Assembly: GCF_004023625.1 (NCBI RefSeq)
Contig: NZ_RPDJ01000011.1
Span: forward strand, 124,001 to 188,000
Direction of reading: 5' to 3'
Source of the DNA: Streptomyces cavernae
Lineage (GTDB): Bacteria; Actinomycetota; Actinomycetes; Streptomycetales; Streptomycetaceae
Length of the DNA: 64,000 nt
This document shows positions 37,111 to 46,511 of this stretch, piece by piece. The stretch's first letter is position 1, and every line of letters begins with the position of its first letter. A program made the translations under genes and the position numbers. The notes below the pieces were generated by a model, which made no database searches, had not been told where the DNA came from, and saw only the letters and a list, made by a program, of their open reading frames with translations.

Positions 37111-39276
37111 GTGAGCAGCGAGAACAGGCCCGGGGACGGTGGCGCGCACAGCGCCGCGCCGGAGCAGCTCGCGCTCATCCGGGAGAGCGTGCGCCGGGCC
37201 AAGGAACCCCGGGCGAAACCCCGGACGTGGCGTGGTGCCGCGCTCGCCGGGGAGCTGCCGGTGGCGCGGGTGCTCGTCGACAAGGGCGTCCTCCACCTGG
37301 ACCGGTACTTCGACTACGCGGTCCCCGCGGAGCTGGACGCCGACGCGCAGCCCGGCGTACGGGTGCGGGTGCGGTTCGGGGCCGGGCGGCACCGCGTCCG
37401 GGACGGGCGGCGTGAGGGCGGGGGCCTGATCGACGGGTTCCTCGTCGAGCGGGTCGCCGCGTCCGACTACTCGGGGCCGCTCGCCGCGCTCGCCCAGGTC
37501 GTGTCGCCCGAACCGGTCCTCAGCGCCGAACTGCTCGGGCTCTCGCGGTCCGTCGCCGACCGGTACGCCGGGTCCTTGGCCGATGTGCTGCAGCTCGCGG
37601 TCCCGCCACGCAACGCACGCGCCGAGGGAAAGCCCTCCCCCGAGCCGCTGCCCGCGCCGGACGTGCCCGAGCCGGGATCCTGGGGGCGCTATGCGCACGG
37701 CGCGGCCTTCGTGGAGTCCCTGGCCGTCGGCGGATCGCCGCGGGCCGTGTGGAACGCGCTGCCCGGGCCCGAGTGGGCCGGGGAACTGGCGCGGGCAGTG
37801 GCGGCGACGCTCGCCTCCGGCCGGGGCGCCCTGGTGGTCGTGCCGGACGGACGGACGGCCGGCCGGGTGGACGCCGCGCTGACGGGTTTGCTCGGGGTGG
37901 GGCGGCACGCGTTGCTCACCGCCGACGCCGGGCCCGAGAAGCGGTACCGGGAGTGGCTGGCGGTACGGCGAGGTTCGGTGCGGGCCGTCGTCGGCACCCG
38001 GGCCGCCATGTTCGCCCCCGTACAGAAATTGGGACTCGTCGCGATCTGGGACGACGGCGACGACAGCCACAGCGAGCAGCACGCCCCGCAGCCGCATGCG
38101 CGAGAGGTACTGCTGTTGCGCGCGGCTCAGGAGAAGTGCGCCTTCCTGCTGGGCAGTTGGAGCTGCACGGTGGAGGCCGCGCAACTCGTGGAGAGCGGCT
38201 GGGCGCGACCGCTGGTCGCGGACCGGGAGCGGGTTCGGGCGGCGGCGCCACTTGTGCGCACCGTCGGCGACGGTGAACTCGCGCGCGACGAGGCGGCGCG
38301 TGCCGCCCGGCTGCCCAGCCTGGCCTGGCAGGTGGCCAGGGACGGGCTGCGCGACGGCCCGGTGCTGGTGCAGGTGCCCAGGCGCGGATACGTACCGCGG
38401 ATGGCGTGCGCCACCTGCCGGGCGCCGGCGCGGTGCCGGCACTGCGCGGGGCCCCTGCAAGCGCGAGAGCAGGACGCGGGCGCGGGGGCGGTGAGGTGCG
38501 GTTGGTGCGGACGCGACGAGGCCGCCTGGCACTGCCCCGAGTGCGGCGGGTCCCGGTTGCGTGCGCAGGTAGTCGGGGCACGGCGCACCGCCGAGGAGTT
38601 GGGGCGGGCGTTCCCGGCGGTGCCGGTGCGGACGTCGGGGCGGGAACAGGTCCTCGACACGGTCCCGTCGTCGCCCGCGCTCGTCGTGAGCACACCGGGC
38701 GCGGAGCCCGTCGCCGAGGGCGGGTACGCGGCCGCCCTGCTGCTGGACGGCTGGGCGATGCTGGGGCGGCCCGATTTGCGCGCCGGGGAGGACGCGTTGC
38801 GGCGGTGGATCCAGGCGGCCTCGCTGGTGCGCGGACACGGGGCGGGCGGCACCGTGGTGGTGGTCGCCGAGCCGACGCTGCGACCCGTGCAGGCGCTCGT
38901 ACGGTGGGACCCCGTCGGGCATGCGGTGCGCGAGCTGGCCGAGCGGGCCGAGCTGGGGTTTCCACCGGTGTCCCGGATGGCCGCGGTCTCCGGGCCCGCC
39001 GAGGCCGTCGCGGCCTTCCTCGCCGATGCCCAACTGCCCACGGAGGCCGAGCTGTTGGGGCCGGTGCCGCTGCCGGTGACGCCGGCGGGCCGCCCCCGCA
39101 GGCCCGGGGCGCCCCCGCCAGGCGAGCACTGGGAACGGGCCCTGCTGCGGGTACCACCCGGCCGGGGCGCAGCGCTCGCTGCGGCGCTCAAGAGCGCGCA
39201 GGCGGCGCGGATGGCGCGTGGCGGCGACGAGGGTATGCGGGTCCGGGTGCGGATCGATCCGCCGGACATCGGGTGA
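37111..39276 (+). CDS. priA: PriA-like primosomal protein lacking helicase motifs
   Basis: Homologue of the replication restart helicase PriA, 721 residues. The N-terminal 3'-DNA-end-binding domain (VDKGVLHLDRYFDYAVP) and the zinc-binding region (CATCRAPARCRHC, then CGWCGRDEAAWHCPEC) are kept. The Walker A position, GVTGSGKT in active PriA, has no glycine-lysine-threonine element here, and the DEAD/DEEH box is replaced by IWDDGDD. It is therefore predicted not to hydrolyse ATP or unwind DNA, as noted for actinobacterial PriA generally. GTG 37111 is preferred; 37087 GTG is possible. Confidence 0.9.
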   Translation: MSSENRPGDGGAHSAAPEQLALIRESVRRAKEPRAKPRTWRGAALAGELPVARVLVDKGVLHLDRYFDYAVPAELDADAQPGVRVRVRFGAGRHRVRDGRREGGGLIDGFLVERVAASDYSGPLAALAQVVSPEPVLSAELLGLSRSVADRYAGSLADVLQLAVPPRNARAEGKPSPEPLPAPDVPEPGSWGRYAHGAAFVESLAVGGSPRAVWNALPGPEWAGELARAVAATLASGRGALVVVPDGRTAGRVDAALTGLLGVGRHALLTADAGPEKRYREWLAVRRGSVRAVVGTRAAMFAPVQKLGLVAIWDDGDDSHSEQHAPQPHAREVLLLRAAQEKCAFLLGSWSCTVEAAQLVESGWARPLVADRERVRAAAPLVRTVGDGELARDEAARAARLPSLAWQVARDGLRDGPVLVQVPRRGYVPRMACATCRAPARCRHCAGPLQAREQDAGAGAVRCGWCGRDEAAWHCPECGGSRLRAQVVGARRTAEELGRAFPAVPVRTSGREQVLDTVPSSPALVVSTPGAEPVAEGGYAAALLLDGWAMLGRPDLRAGEDALRRWIQAASLVRGHGAGGTVVVVAEPTLRPVQALVRWDPVGHAVRELAERAELGFPPVSRMAAVSGPAEAVAAFLADAQLPTEAELLGPVPLPVTPAGRPRRPGAPPPGEHWERALLRVPPGRGAALAAALKSAQAARMARGGDEGMRVRVRIDPPDIG

Positions 39277-39369
39277 CGGCCGAGCCGGGCATGGGTGATG
39301 GTGGGGCTGGGCTCGGCCCTGTGCTTCGCCTCCCGGACGGGTCGTCCCCGCGGAGCGTCTCGCCCTGGA

Positions 39370-39430
39370 CACACTGCTGCCTCCCGGCCGAGTGCCGGGA
39401 GGCAGCCCGGCGCCGGGAGGCAGCAGTGTG
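39370..39430. terminator. nested inverted repeat between priA and a convergent gene
   Basis: A 19-nt left arm (39370-39388) pairs perfectly with 39412-39430, while its inner 12 nt can instead pair with 39394-39405. The two hairpins are mutually exclusive. The convergent layout suggests a bidirectional terminator. Confidence 0.65.
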
Positions 39431-39453
39431 CTGAGGTCAAGGTGTGGTTGAGG

Positions 39454-40065
39454 TCAGCCGTTACGCGGGCCCGGAAGCGCTCCCTGCCGGGGGTCGTCCC
39501 GGAGCGCCGGGACCACCGGGGCCACTGGGCCCACAGAGCCGGAGCCCACCGGGGCCACCGGGCCGACCTGCGTCACAGGTGCCGCCGGGGCCGGCTGTGC
39601 GGGCATGGCACGGGCCGCGGGGACCGTGGGGACCGAGGAGACGCCCGTGCCGACGGCGACCGGGCGGGTGCCCGATGGTTCCGCCGTGCGCTCCGCCTCG
39701 ACGGCTGCCTGGGCCGCCGCGCGGCGGGCACCGTACCGGCGGTGGACCGCCTGTTTGGTGACGCCCAGCGCCGAGCCCACCGCGTCCCACGAGAAGCCGA
39801 GAGAGCGGTCGAAGTCCACGGCGGCCGTGACGAGGGTCTCGACGCTGTCCCGCAGCTCCTGGGCGAGGCGGACGGTCGGGGCAGGGGCACGTCCGTAGAC
39901 GACGAAGCCCGTGGCGGGGCCGGAGCGGCGCGGGCGGTAGACGTTGCCCAGCTGGGCCGTGAGCGTGCGTAGTGCGTCCACCTGCCGGCGGACCCGCTCG
40001 ATGTCCCGCACCAGCAAGTGCAGGCTGGCCCGAGCCTGGGCGTCGTGGGTTGCGTGGTCGGCCAT
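39454..40065 (-). CDS. helix-turn-helix protein with Ala/Pro/Val-rich tail
   Basis: A 203-residue protein. Residues 1-100 are mostly helical (ARASLHLLVRDIERVRRQV), an HTH lies near 112-140 (FSWDAVGSALGVTKQAVHRRYG), and the last 60 residues are low-complexity Ala-Pro-Val-Gly. The HTH is of the kind in small actinobacterial proteins of unknown role; target genes unknown. ATG 40065 (MADHATHDAQ) is chosen because upstream sequence is low-complexity. It converges on priA and is divergent from fmt. Confidence 0.78.
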   Translation of the reverse strand: MADHATHDAQARASLHLLVRDIERVRRQVDALRTLTAQLGNVYRPRRSGPATGFVVYGRAPAPTVRLAQELRDSVETLVTAAVDFDRSLGFSWDAVGSALGVTKQAVHRRYGARRAAAQAAVEAERTAEPSGTRPVAVGTGVSSVPTVPAARAMPAQPAPAAPVTQVGPVAPVGSGSVGPVAPVVPALRDDPRQGALPGPRNG

Positions 40066-40451
40066 GAACAAGCCTCTCGAACCGGCGTGAAAAGGATCGG
40101 GCCGCGATGGGGCCCGCTTGGTCAACTCTTTCTTGACCAACGCGTTTTTGGGTGAGTGGTCACGCTCCGGGGGCGCGCGTACGTGTTTACGCCCCTGAAA
40201 GGGCATCTGCACCCGGCAGGGGCGGGGCAGGGCATCGGCTACCGGCGTGGGGCTGGGAATGGGAAGGGGCATGGGCACCGGCGTCGGGCTGTGAAGGGCA
40301 TCGGCACCGGCGTGGGGCCGGCGGCGGGTCCGGCCGCGGCCCCGCCCTCACGGTTGCCGGCGGGGTGACAACCCGCGCGCCCCGGCGCCGCCCGGACCCA
40401 TACACTGGTGTGCTGCCGTCACCTCCCCGTCCGAGAGGCCAACCGCCCCCC
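40066..40451. other. gap between the HTH gene and fmt, with imperfect repeats
   Basis: No gene. Between about 40222 and 40325 a unit of about 30 bp built around GGGCATCGGCACCGGCGTGG occurs three times with changes and length differences. Promoters of the divergent HTH gene and of fmt must lie in the flanks; no strong -10/-35 pair is evident to me. Confidence 0.5.
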
Positions 40452-41384
40452 ATGAAGCTCGTCTTCGCAGGCACCCCTGAGGTCGCCGTCCCCGCTCTGG
40501 ACGCCCTGATCGACTCCGGGCGGCACGAGGTCGCCGCGGTCGTGACGCGGCCCGACGCACCGGCGGGGCGGGGGCGGCGGCTCGTCGCCAGCCCCGTGGC
40601 CGAGCGGGCCGCCGAGGCCGGGATCGAGGTGCTCAAGCCGGCGAAGCCGCGGGACGAGGAGTTCCTGGCGCGACTGCGGGAGATCGCGCCGGACTGCTGC
40701 CCGGTCGTCGCGTACGGCGCGCTGCTGCCGCGGGTCGCGCTCGACGTGCCGGCGCACGGGTGGGTCAATCTGCACTTCTCCCTGCTGCCCGCCTGGCGCG
40801 GCGCCGCCCCGGTGCAGCACGCGATCATGGCGGGTGACGAGATCACCGGGGCGTCAACGTTCCTGATCGAGGAAGGCCTCGACTCCGGGCCCGTGTACGG
40901 AACCGTCACCGAGGAGATCCGGCCGACCGACACCAGCGGCGACCTGCTGACCCGGCTCGCCTTCGCGGGCGCCGGGCTGCTCTCGGCCACCATGGACGGC
41001 ATCGAGGACGGGACCCTGAAGGCCGTGCCGCAGCCCGCCGACGGCGTCTCCCTGGCACCGAAGATCACCGTCGAGGACGCCCACGTGGACTGGGCCGCGC
41101 CCGCCCTGCGCGTCGACCGGGTGGTGCGTGGCTGTACGCCCGCTCCCGGCGCCTGGACCGTCTTCCGCGGCGAGCGGCTCAAGCTCGTACAGGTGGCCCC
41201 GGTGCCCGAGCGGACCGGTCTCGCTCCGGGGGCCCTCGCCGTCGGGAAGAACAACGTGTACGTCGGAACCGGTTCGTACGCCGTCGAGTTGCTGTGGGTC
41301 CAGGCCCAGGGGAAGAAGCCGATGCGTGCCGCGGACTGGGCCCGGGGGGTCCGTATCGCCGCCGGTGAGTCGCTCGGGGCGTGA
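40452..41384 (+). CDS. fmt: methionyl-tRNA formyltransferase
   Basis: Formylates initiator Met-tRNA using 10-formyl-THF. The 310-residue protein has the catalytic HFSLLPAWRGAAP region with upstream Asn in WVNLH, the KLVFAGTPEVAVPAL start and the C-terminal tRNA-binding domain from about residue 205. ATG 40452 matches the family start. rsmB follows after about 110 bp. Confidence 0.96.
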   Translation: MKLVFAGTPEVAVPALDALIDSGRHEVAAVVTRPDAPAGRGRRLVASPVAERAAEAGIEVLKPAKPRDEEFLARLREIAPDCCPVVAYGALLPRVALDVPAHGWVNLHFSLLPAWRGAAPVQHAIMAGDEITGASTFLIEEGLDSGPVYGTVTEEIRPTDTSGDLLTRLAFAGAGLLSATMDGIEDGTLKAVPQPADGVSLAPKITVEDAHVDWAAPALRVDRVVRGCTPAPGAWTVFRGERLKLVQVAPVPERTGLAPGALAVGKNNVYVGTGSYAVELLWVQAQGKKPMRAADWARGVRIAAGESLGA

Positions 41385-41499
41385 GGCTTGGTCGAGGCTG
41401 TGCCGCCGGCCGGCCCAGGCCGTGATCAGGGCGCTCCAGCGGGGGAACCCGGCGTAGTCTGAACGGATTACGTCATCCAGAACCCGGAGCACCTTGTCC

Positions 41500-42930
41500 G
41501 TGAGTGAGCAGTCCCGCCGACCCCGTAAGCCCGGCAAGCCCTACCGCCGCCCCAAGAAGGACCCCGTACGGATCCTCGCCTTCGAGGCGCTGCGGGCCGT
41601 CGACGAGCGGGACGCCTACGCCAACCTCGTCCTTCCGCCGCTGCTGCGCAAGGCGCGCGAGAAGGAGGGGCCGGAGAGGTTCGACGGGCGGGACGCGGCG
41701 CTGGCCACCGAGCTGGTGTACGGGACCCTGCGCAAGCAGGGCACGTACGACGAGATCATCGCCGCCTGCGTCGACCGGCCGCTGCGCGAGGTCGACCCGC
41801 CCGTGCTCGACGTGCTGAGCCTGGGGGTCCACCAGCTCCTCGGAACGCGGATCCCGACGCACGCCGCCGTCTCCTCCACGGTCGAGCTCGCCCGGGTCGT
41901 CCTCGGCGACGGGCGGGCCAAGTTCGTCAACGCCGTGCTGCGGAAGGTGGCGCAGGACGACCTGGACGGGTGGCTGGAGCGGGTCGCGCCGCCGTACGAC
42001 GAGGACCCCGAGGACCATCTCGCCGTGGTGCACTCGCACCCCCGCTGGGTGGTCTCGGCGTTGTGGGACTCGCTGGGCGGCGGGCGCGCCGGGATCGAGG
42101 ATCTCCTGGAGGCCGACAACGAACGGCCGGAGGTGACGCTCGTCGCCCGGCCGGGGCGGGCCACCGTCGAGGAACTGCTCTCCGGCGAGGAGGCCGCCCT
42201 CCCGGGGCGCTGGTCACCGTACGCCGTGCGGCTCAGCGAGGGCGGTGAGCCCGGGGCGATCGAGGCCGTGCGGGAAGGCCGCGCCGGCGTGCAGGACGAG
42301 GGCAGCCAGCTGGTGGCGCTGGCGCTCGCGAACGCGCCGCTGGACGGCCCCGACGAGAAGTGGCTGGACGGCTGCGCGGGCCCCGGCGGCAAGGCGGCAC
42401 TGCTCGCCGGGCTCGCCGCCGAGCGCGGCGCGATGCTGCTCGCCTCCGAGAAGCAGCCGCACCGGGCGGGGCTCGTGGGGCGGGCGCTCGCCGGGAACCC
42501 CGGTCCCTACCAGGTCATCGCCGCGGACGGAACCCGGCCGCCGTGGCGCCCCGGAACCTTCGACCGGGTGCTGATGGACGTCCCGTGCACCGGGCTCGGC
42601 GCGCTGCGCCGCCGTCCCGAGGCCCGCTGGCGGCGACGCCCGGAGGACCTCGACGGCTTCGCCCCGTTGCAGCGCGGGCTGCTGCGCACGGCACTGGAGT
42701 CGGTGCGGGTCGGGGGAGTGGTCGGGTACGCGACCTGTTCCCCGCACCTCGCGGAGACGCGCGCGGTCGTCGATGACGTCCTCAAGCAGCATCAGGGGGC
42801 CGAACTCCTCGACGCCCGGCCCTTGTTGCCGGGGGTGCCGGCGCTCGGCGACGGCCCGGACGTACAGCTGTGGCCGCATCTGCACGGGACCGACGCGATG
42901 TATCTGGCACTGATCCGGCGGACGGCCTGA
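41500..42930 (+). CDS. rsmB: 16S rRNA m5C967 methyltransferase (NusB-RsmB fusion)
   Basis: SAM-dependent methylation of C967 in 16S rRNA. An N-terminal NusB-like RNA-binding domain (about 20-150, ILAFEALRAVDERDAYANL) precedes the methyltransferase domain with the SAM motif DGCAGPGGKAALL, the catalytic Cys of VPCTGLGALRRRPE and the second Cys in YATCSPHLAE. About 476 residues. GTG 41500 is preferred; TTG 41494 is closer to the GGAG and also possible. Its last seven codons form the first unit of a downstream repeat array. Confidence 0.94.
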   Translation: MSEQSRRPRKPGKPYRRPKKDPVRILAFEALRAVDERDAYANLVLPPLLRKAREKEGPERFDGRDAALATELVYGTLRKQGTYDEIIAACVDRPLREVDPPVLDVLSLGVHQLLGTRIPTHAAVSSTVELARVVLGDGRAKFVNAVLRKVAQDDLDGWLERVAPPYDEDPEDHLAVVHSHPRWVVSALWDSLGGGRAGIEDLLEADNERPEVTLVARPGRATVEELLSGEEAALPGRWSPYAVRLSEGGEPGAIEAVREGRAGVQDEGSQLVALALANAPLDGPDEKWLDGCAGPGGKAALLAGLAAERGAMLLASEKQPHRAGLVGRALAGNPGPYQVIAADGTRPPWRPGTFDRVLMDVPCTGLGALRRRPEARWRRRPEDLDGFAPLQRGLLRTALESVRVGGVVGYATCSPHLAETRAVVDDVLKQHQGAELLDARPLLPGVPALGDGPDVQLWPHLHGTDAMYLALIRRTA

Positions 42931-43230
42931 GCTGTTCCGGCGGGTGGCTTGGGCTGTTCCGGCGGGTGGCTTGGGCTGTTCCGGCGGGTGGCCTGAGCTG
43001 TTCCGGCGGGTGGCTTGGGCTGATCCGGTGGGGCGGGCTGAGCTGTTCCGGTGGGGCGGCCTGAGCTGTTCCGGCGGGCGGCTTGGGCTGATCCGGCGGG
43101 TGGCCTGAGCCGATCCGGTGGGGCGGGCTGAGCTGATCCCGGTGGGGCGGGCTGTGGCCGATCCGGCGGGGCGGCGTGAGCAGGGGGGCGGCCTGAGCAG
43201 GCGGGGCGGCCTGTACCGATCCGGCGGGCG
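42910..43230 (+). repeat. 22/23-bp tandem repeat beginning inside the rsmB 3' end
   Basis: The first unit, starting CTGATCCGGCGGACGG at 42910, contains the final codons and TGA of rsmB. Copies follow at 42932, 42954, 42976, 42998 and 43020, then at 22-23 bp steps with drift (TTCC for ATCC, GGGGCGG for CGGGTGG), about 14 in all. This fills the rsmB-MMPL gap; no gene is seen in it. Confidence 0.9.
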
Positions 43231-43284
43231 GCACCGGGGGCCCGTGCCGTCCGCCGGAGGGTAGCCCCCGTCACCAGCCCCCGG

Positions 43285-45456
43285 TCACCGTCGTTGCGCC
43301 GCCGGTTCCGGCGCCTTTTCCAGGGCCGCGCTCTCGCGGGCCAGTCGATGCGGCCACCACACCTTCGGGCCCACGTCCAGGAACAGCGCCGTCACCAGGA
43401 CGGAGCGGACGATGAAGGTGTCCAGGAGGACGCCCAGGGCCACCGCGAAGCCGATCTCCGCGAAGGCGACCATCGGGAGCGTGCCCAGCGCGGCGAAGGT
43501 GCCGGCCAGGACCAGGCCGGCCGAGGTGATCACCGCGCCGGTGGCGGTGAGGCCGGTGACCACACCTCGACGTGTTCCCTGGCGTTCTGCCTCCTCGCGG
43601 ATACGGGTGGTCAGGAAGATGTTGTAGTCGATGCCCAGCGCCACCAGGAACACGAAGACGAAGAGCGGGAAGTCGGTGGTCTCGCCCGCGTAGTCGAAGA
43701 TGTGGCGGAAGGCGAGCGCGCTCGCCCCGAGCGCCGCCGTGAAGGACAAGACCACCGTGCCGATGAGCAGGAGGGGTGCCAACAGGGCGCGCAGCAGGAC
43801 CGCCAGGATCAGCAGGACGACCACCAGCACCGCGGGGATGATCACCACGTTGTCGTGCGTCGTCGCCCGGTCCATGTCGAGCAGGGCCGCTGTGCCGCCA
43901 CCCACCTGGGCATCCGCGTCGGGGATGGCATGGACCCGGTCCCGTACCCGTTCGACCGTCTGTTTCGCGGCCTCGCTGTCGGCCGGATCCGTCATGGTCG
44001 CCTCGAACAGGATCTTCCCCTCGAACGACGGTTTCGTCCCGGGCGGCACGTTGATGCTTTGTGGCACGACTCCGCGTGTGTCGGCGACCGCGGCCTTTAC
44101 CCGCGCGCCCTCGTCCTCTTCGGCCACCACGACGAGCGGGTCGCCCGCGCCCGCCGGGAAGTACCGTTCGGAGACCTCCTGCCCGGTGATCGAGTCGGGT
44201 TTGCCGGTGAACGCGTCCGCGTTGCTGATGCCCTCCGCGCGGAGCTGGATCAGACCGAGGGAGAGCACAGCCAGGGCCAGCGCGGTGGAGACCCAGGTGA
44301 CCCGCGGGCGGCGGGCGATCCTGTGGCCCGTCCGCGCCCACACACCCCGTTCGGTGGGGTCCTCCGTGCCGTAGCGCGGGATCACCGGCCAGAAGATCCA
44401 GCGCCCGAAGATCAGCAGCAGGGCCGGGAACAGCGTCATCATGGCGAGCAGCGCGACGGCCACGCCGATCGCGGCGACGGGGCCGAGGCTGCTGGTGGAG
44501 TTCATCTCGGCGACGAGCAGGACCAGCATGCTCAGCACCACGGTGGCGCCGGAGGCCAGGACCGCGGGGCCCGCCCGGTTCATGGCGAGCGACATCGCCT
44601 CGTGCCGGCTCTGGTGGCGGCGCAGCTCCTCCCGGTAGCGGGCGACGAGCAGCAGCGCGTAGTCGGTGCCCGCGCCGAAGACGAGGACGGTGAGGATGCC
44701 CGCGCTCTGCCCGTTCACCGTGAGCCCGGCATGCTCCGCAAGCAGATAGATCAGCGCTTGGGCGATGAACAGCGCGGCCACCACTGGCAGCACCGGCACC
44801 AGCAGCAGGGTCGGACTGCGGTAGGTCAGGAGCAGCATCACGATCACGACGGCCATCGCCGCGAACAGCAGCGTGGAGTCGATGCCCTCGAACGCCTCGG
44901 AGAAGTCGGCGGAGGTGCCACCGGGCCCGGTGATGTGCACCGCGAGCCCGTCTCCGCCCTCGCCGCTGCGGTCCCGGATGGAGTCGACGGCGGGCGCGAT
45001 CCGCTCCCAGCCCTTCTCGTCCATCGTGATCGGCACGTAGATGATGGCGGCCTCGGGGGCGGGCTGCTGGTTGTAGACGGGCCCCCGGGTCTCGTCGCCG
45101 CGGATCCCGTGGTCGCTCAGCGCCCGGATCTCCCGGGTGTCATCGGCGATCTGGCGCCGGTCCTGCGCGGTCAGCCCGCCCTCGCGCGCGTAGATGACGA
45201 CGGCCGGGATCGTCTCCGGGCGGAAGTCGGTGGAGATGTCGAGGACCTGGGTGGACTCGGCGGAGCCGGGCAGCCAGGACTGGGCGTCGTTGTCCTGCGC
45301 GTCGGTGAGCTTGCCGGCCAGGGGGGCCAGGAACACGAGGAGCACCAGCCACAGGACGACGACGACCCACTTGGTGCGCCGCCCGCACACGAAACCGAAG
45401 ATTCCCTGCCGCACATGGTGCTGGTGTTGGTGGTGGTGCCCGCGTACGTCCGTCAT
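43285..45456 (-). CDS. MMPL/RND family transporter
   Basis: A 723-residue exporter with two matching halves, each with a large extracytoplasmic loop and a five-helix bundle. The proton-relay Asp positions are visible in FGAGTDYALLLVARYREE (first half) and LGIDYNIFLTTRIREE (second). A His-rich N-terminus (GHHHQHQHH) precedes the first helix. ATG 45456 is preceded by GGGAAA; longer frames upstream are not supported. MMPL proteins export lipids, siderophores or drugs; no biosynthetic genes are adjacent, so the cargo is unknown. It is divergent from rpe. Confidence 0.9.
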   Translation of the reverse strand: MTDVRGHHHQHQHHVRQGIFGFVCGRRTKWVVVVLWLVLLVFLAPLAGKLTDAQDNDAQSWLPGSAESTQVLDISTDFRPETIPAVVIYAREGGLTAQDRRQIADDTREIRALSDHGIRGDETRGPVYNQQPAPEAAIIYVPITMDEKGWERIAPAVDSIRDRSGEGGDGLAVHITGPGGTSADFSEAFEGIDSTLLFAAMAVVIVMLLLTYRSPTLLLVPVLPVVAALFIAQALIYLLAEHAGLTVNGQSAGILTVLVFGAGTDYALLLVARYREELRRHQSRHEAMSLAMNRAGPAVLASGATVVLSMLVLLVAEMNSTSSLGPVAAIGVAVALLAMMTLFPALLLIFGRWIFWPVIPRYGTEDPTERGVWARTGHRIARRPRVTWVSTALALAVLSLGLIQLRAEGISNADAFTGKPDSITGQEVSERYFPAGAGDPLVVVAEEDEGARVKAAVADTRGVVPQSINVPPGTKPSFEGKILFEATMTDPADSEAAKQTVERVRDRVHAIPDADAQVGGGTAALLDMDRATTHDNVVIIPAVLVVVLLILAVLLRALLAPLLLIGTVVLSFTAALGASALAFRHIFDYAGETTDFPLFVFVFLVALGIDYNIFLTTRIREEAERQGTRRGVVTGLTATGAVITSAGLVLAGTFAALGTLPMVAFAEIGFAVALGVLLDTFIVRSVLVTALFLDVGPKVWWPHRLARESAALEKAPEPAAQRR

Positions 45457-45686
45457 GGCGTTTCCCGTAGCCGTACATGGAGACGGTCGACATGCTCGGT
45501 CGTCCAGCATGGCACGGACCGCGGCGACACGGGAGGGTTCGTGACGGGTTGCGCGGTGCCGTCCGTATTCGTCCTGGGTGCGGGTCCGGTGTCCGGCCGC
45601 GGAACGGAGCCCGCCCGTGGTCCGGGGGTGGCCGTCGGTCCGGGACCGGCGAAGGCGACCGGTGCCGGGCATGGCAGGCTTGGGGC

Positions 45687-46373
45687 ATGGCCGTGCAGAT
45701 CAACCCCAGCATCCTGTCCGCCGACTTCGCCCGTCTCGCCGAAGAGGCGAGGGCGGTCGAAGGGGCCGACTGGCTCCATGTCGATGTGATGGACAACCAT
45801 TTCGTCCCGAACCTCACGCTCGGTGTGCCGGTCGTGGAGTCGCTGGCGCGGGCGACGGACACTGCGCTGGACTGCCATCTGATGATCGAGGACCCCGATC
45901 GGTGGGCCCCCCAGTACGTCGAAGCGGGTGCGGGTTCTGTCACCTTCCATGTGGAGGCCGCCGCCGCACCCGTGCGTCTCGCGCGCGAGATCCGGGCGAA
46001 GGGCGCCCGTGCCTCGATGGCGCTGAAGCCCGCGACACCGATCGAGCCGTACGAGGACCTGCTCCCCGAGCTCGACATGTTGCTGATCATGACCGTCGAG
46101 CCGGGCTTCGGGGGACAGGCCTTTCTCGACATCATGCTCCCGAAGATCCGCCGCAGCCGCGAGTTGATCAGCAAGCACGGCCTCGAACTGTGGCTCCAGG
46201 TCGACGGCGGTGTCTCGGCCGCCACCATCGAACGCTGCGCGGAGGCCGGCGCGGACGTCTTCGTCGCGGGATCCGCGGTGTACGGGGCCGACGATCCGGC
46301 CGAGGCGGTACGCGCGCTGCGTTCCCGCGCGGAGACCGCGACGAAGGCCGCGACCTGGTTCTGCGGCCACTGA
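45687..46373 (+). CDS. rpe: ribulose-phosphate 3-epimerase
   Basis: Interconverts ribulose 5-phosphate and xylulose 5-phosphate in the pentose phosphate and Calvin-type interconversions. The 228-residue TIM barrel has the motifs INPSILSADFARL, HVDVMDNHFVPNLTLG with a catalytic Asp, HLMIEDP, MTVEPGFGGQAF and QVDGGVSAATI with the second Asp. ATG 45687 fits. Confidence 0.96.
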   Translation: MAVQINPSILSADFARLAEEARAVEGADWLHVDVMDNHFVPNLTLGVPVVESLARATDTALDCHLMIEDPDRWAPQYVEAGAGSVTFHVEAAAAPVRLAREIRAKGARASMALKPATPIEPYEDLLPELDMLLIMTVEPGFGGQAFLDIMLPKIRRSRELISKHGLELWLQVDGGVSAATIERCAEAGADVFVAGSAVYGADDPAEAVRALRSRAETATKAATWFCGH

Positions 46374-46511
46374 GCAGAACCGCCGCGGACCGGTCTTCCG
46401 ACCGGTGAGCACGGCCTTTTCGGCGACCGCAGGGCCAAGGGAACGTGAACGGCGCCCATCCGGGCTGATCAAGTACGCCGAATCTGCGAGGATGAACGGC
46501 GTATCCAGAGT

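Noticed and set aside
42910..43230. CRISPR array or transposon end repeats after rsmB
   Set aside because: Units of 22-23 bp are directly adjacent without spacers and derive from the rsmB coding end; no transposase nearby.
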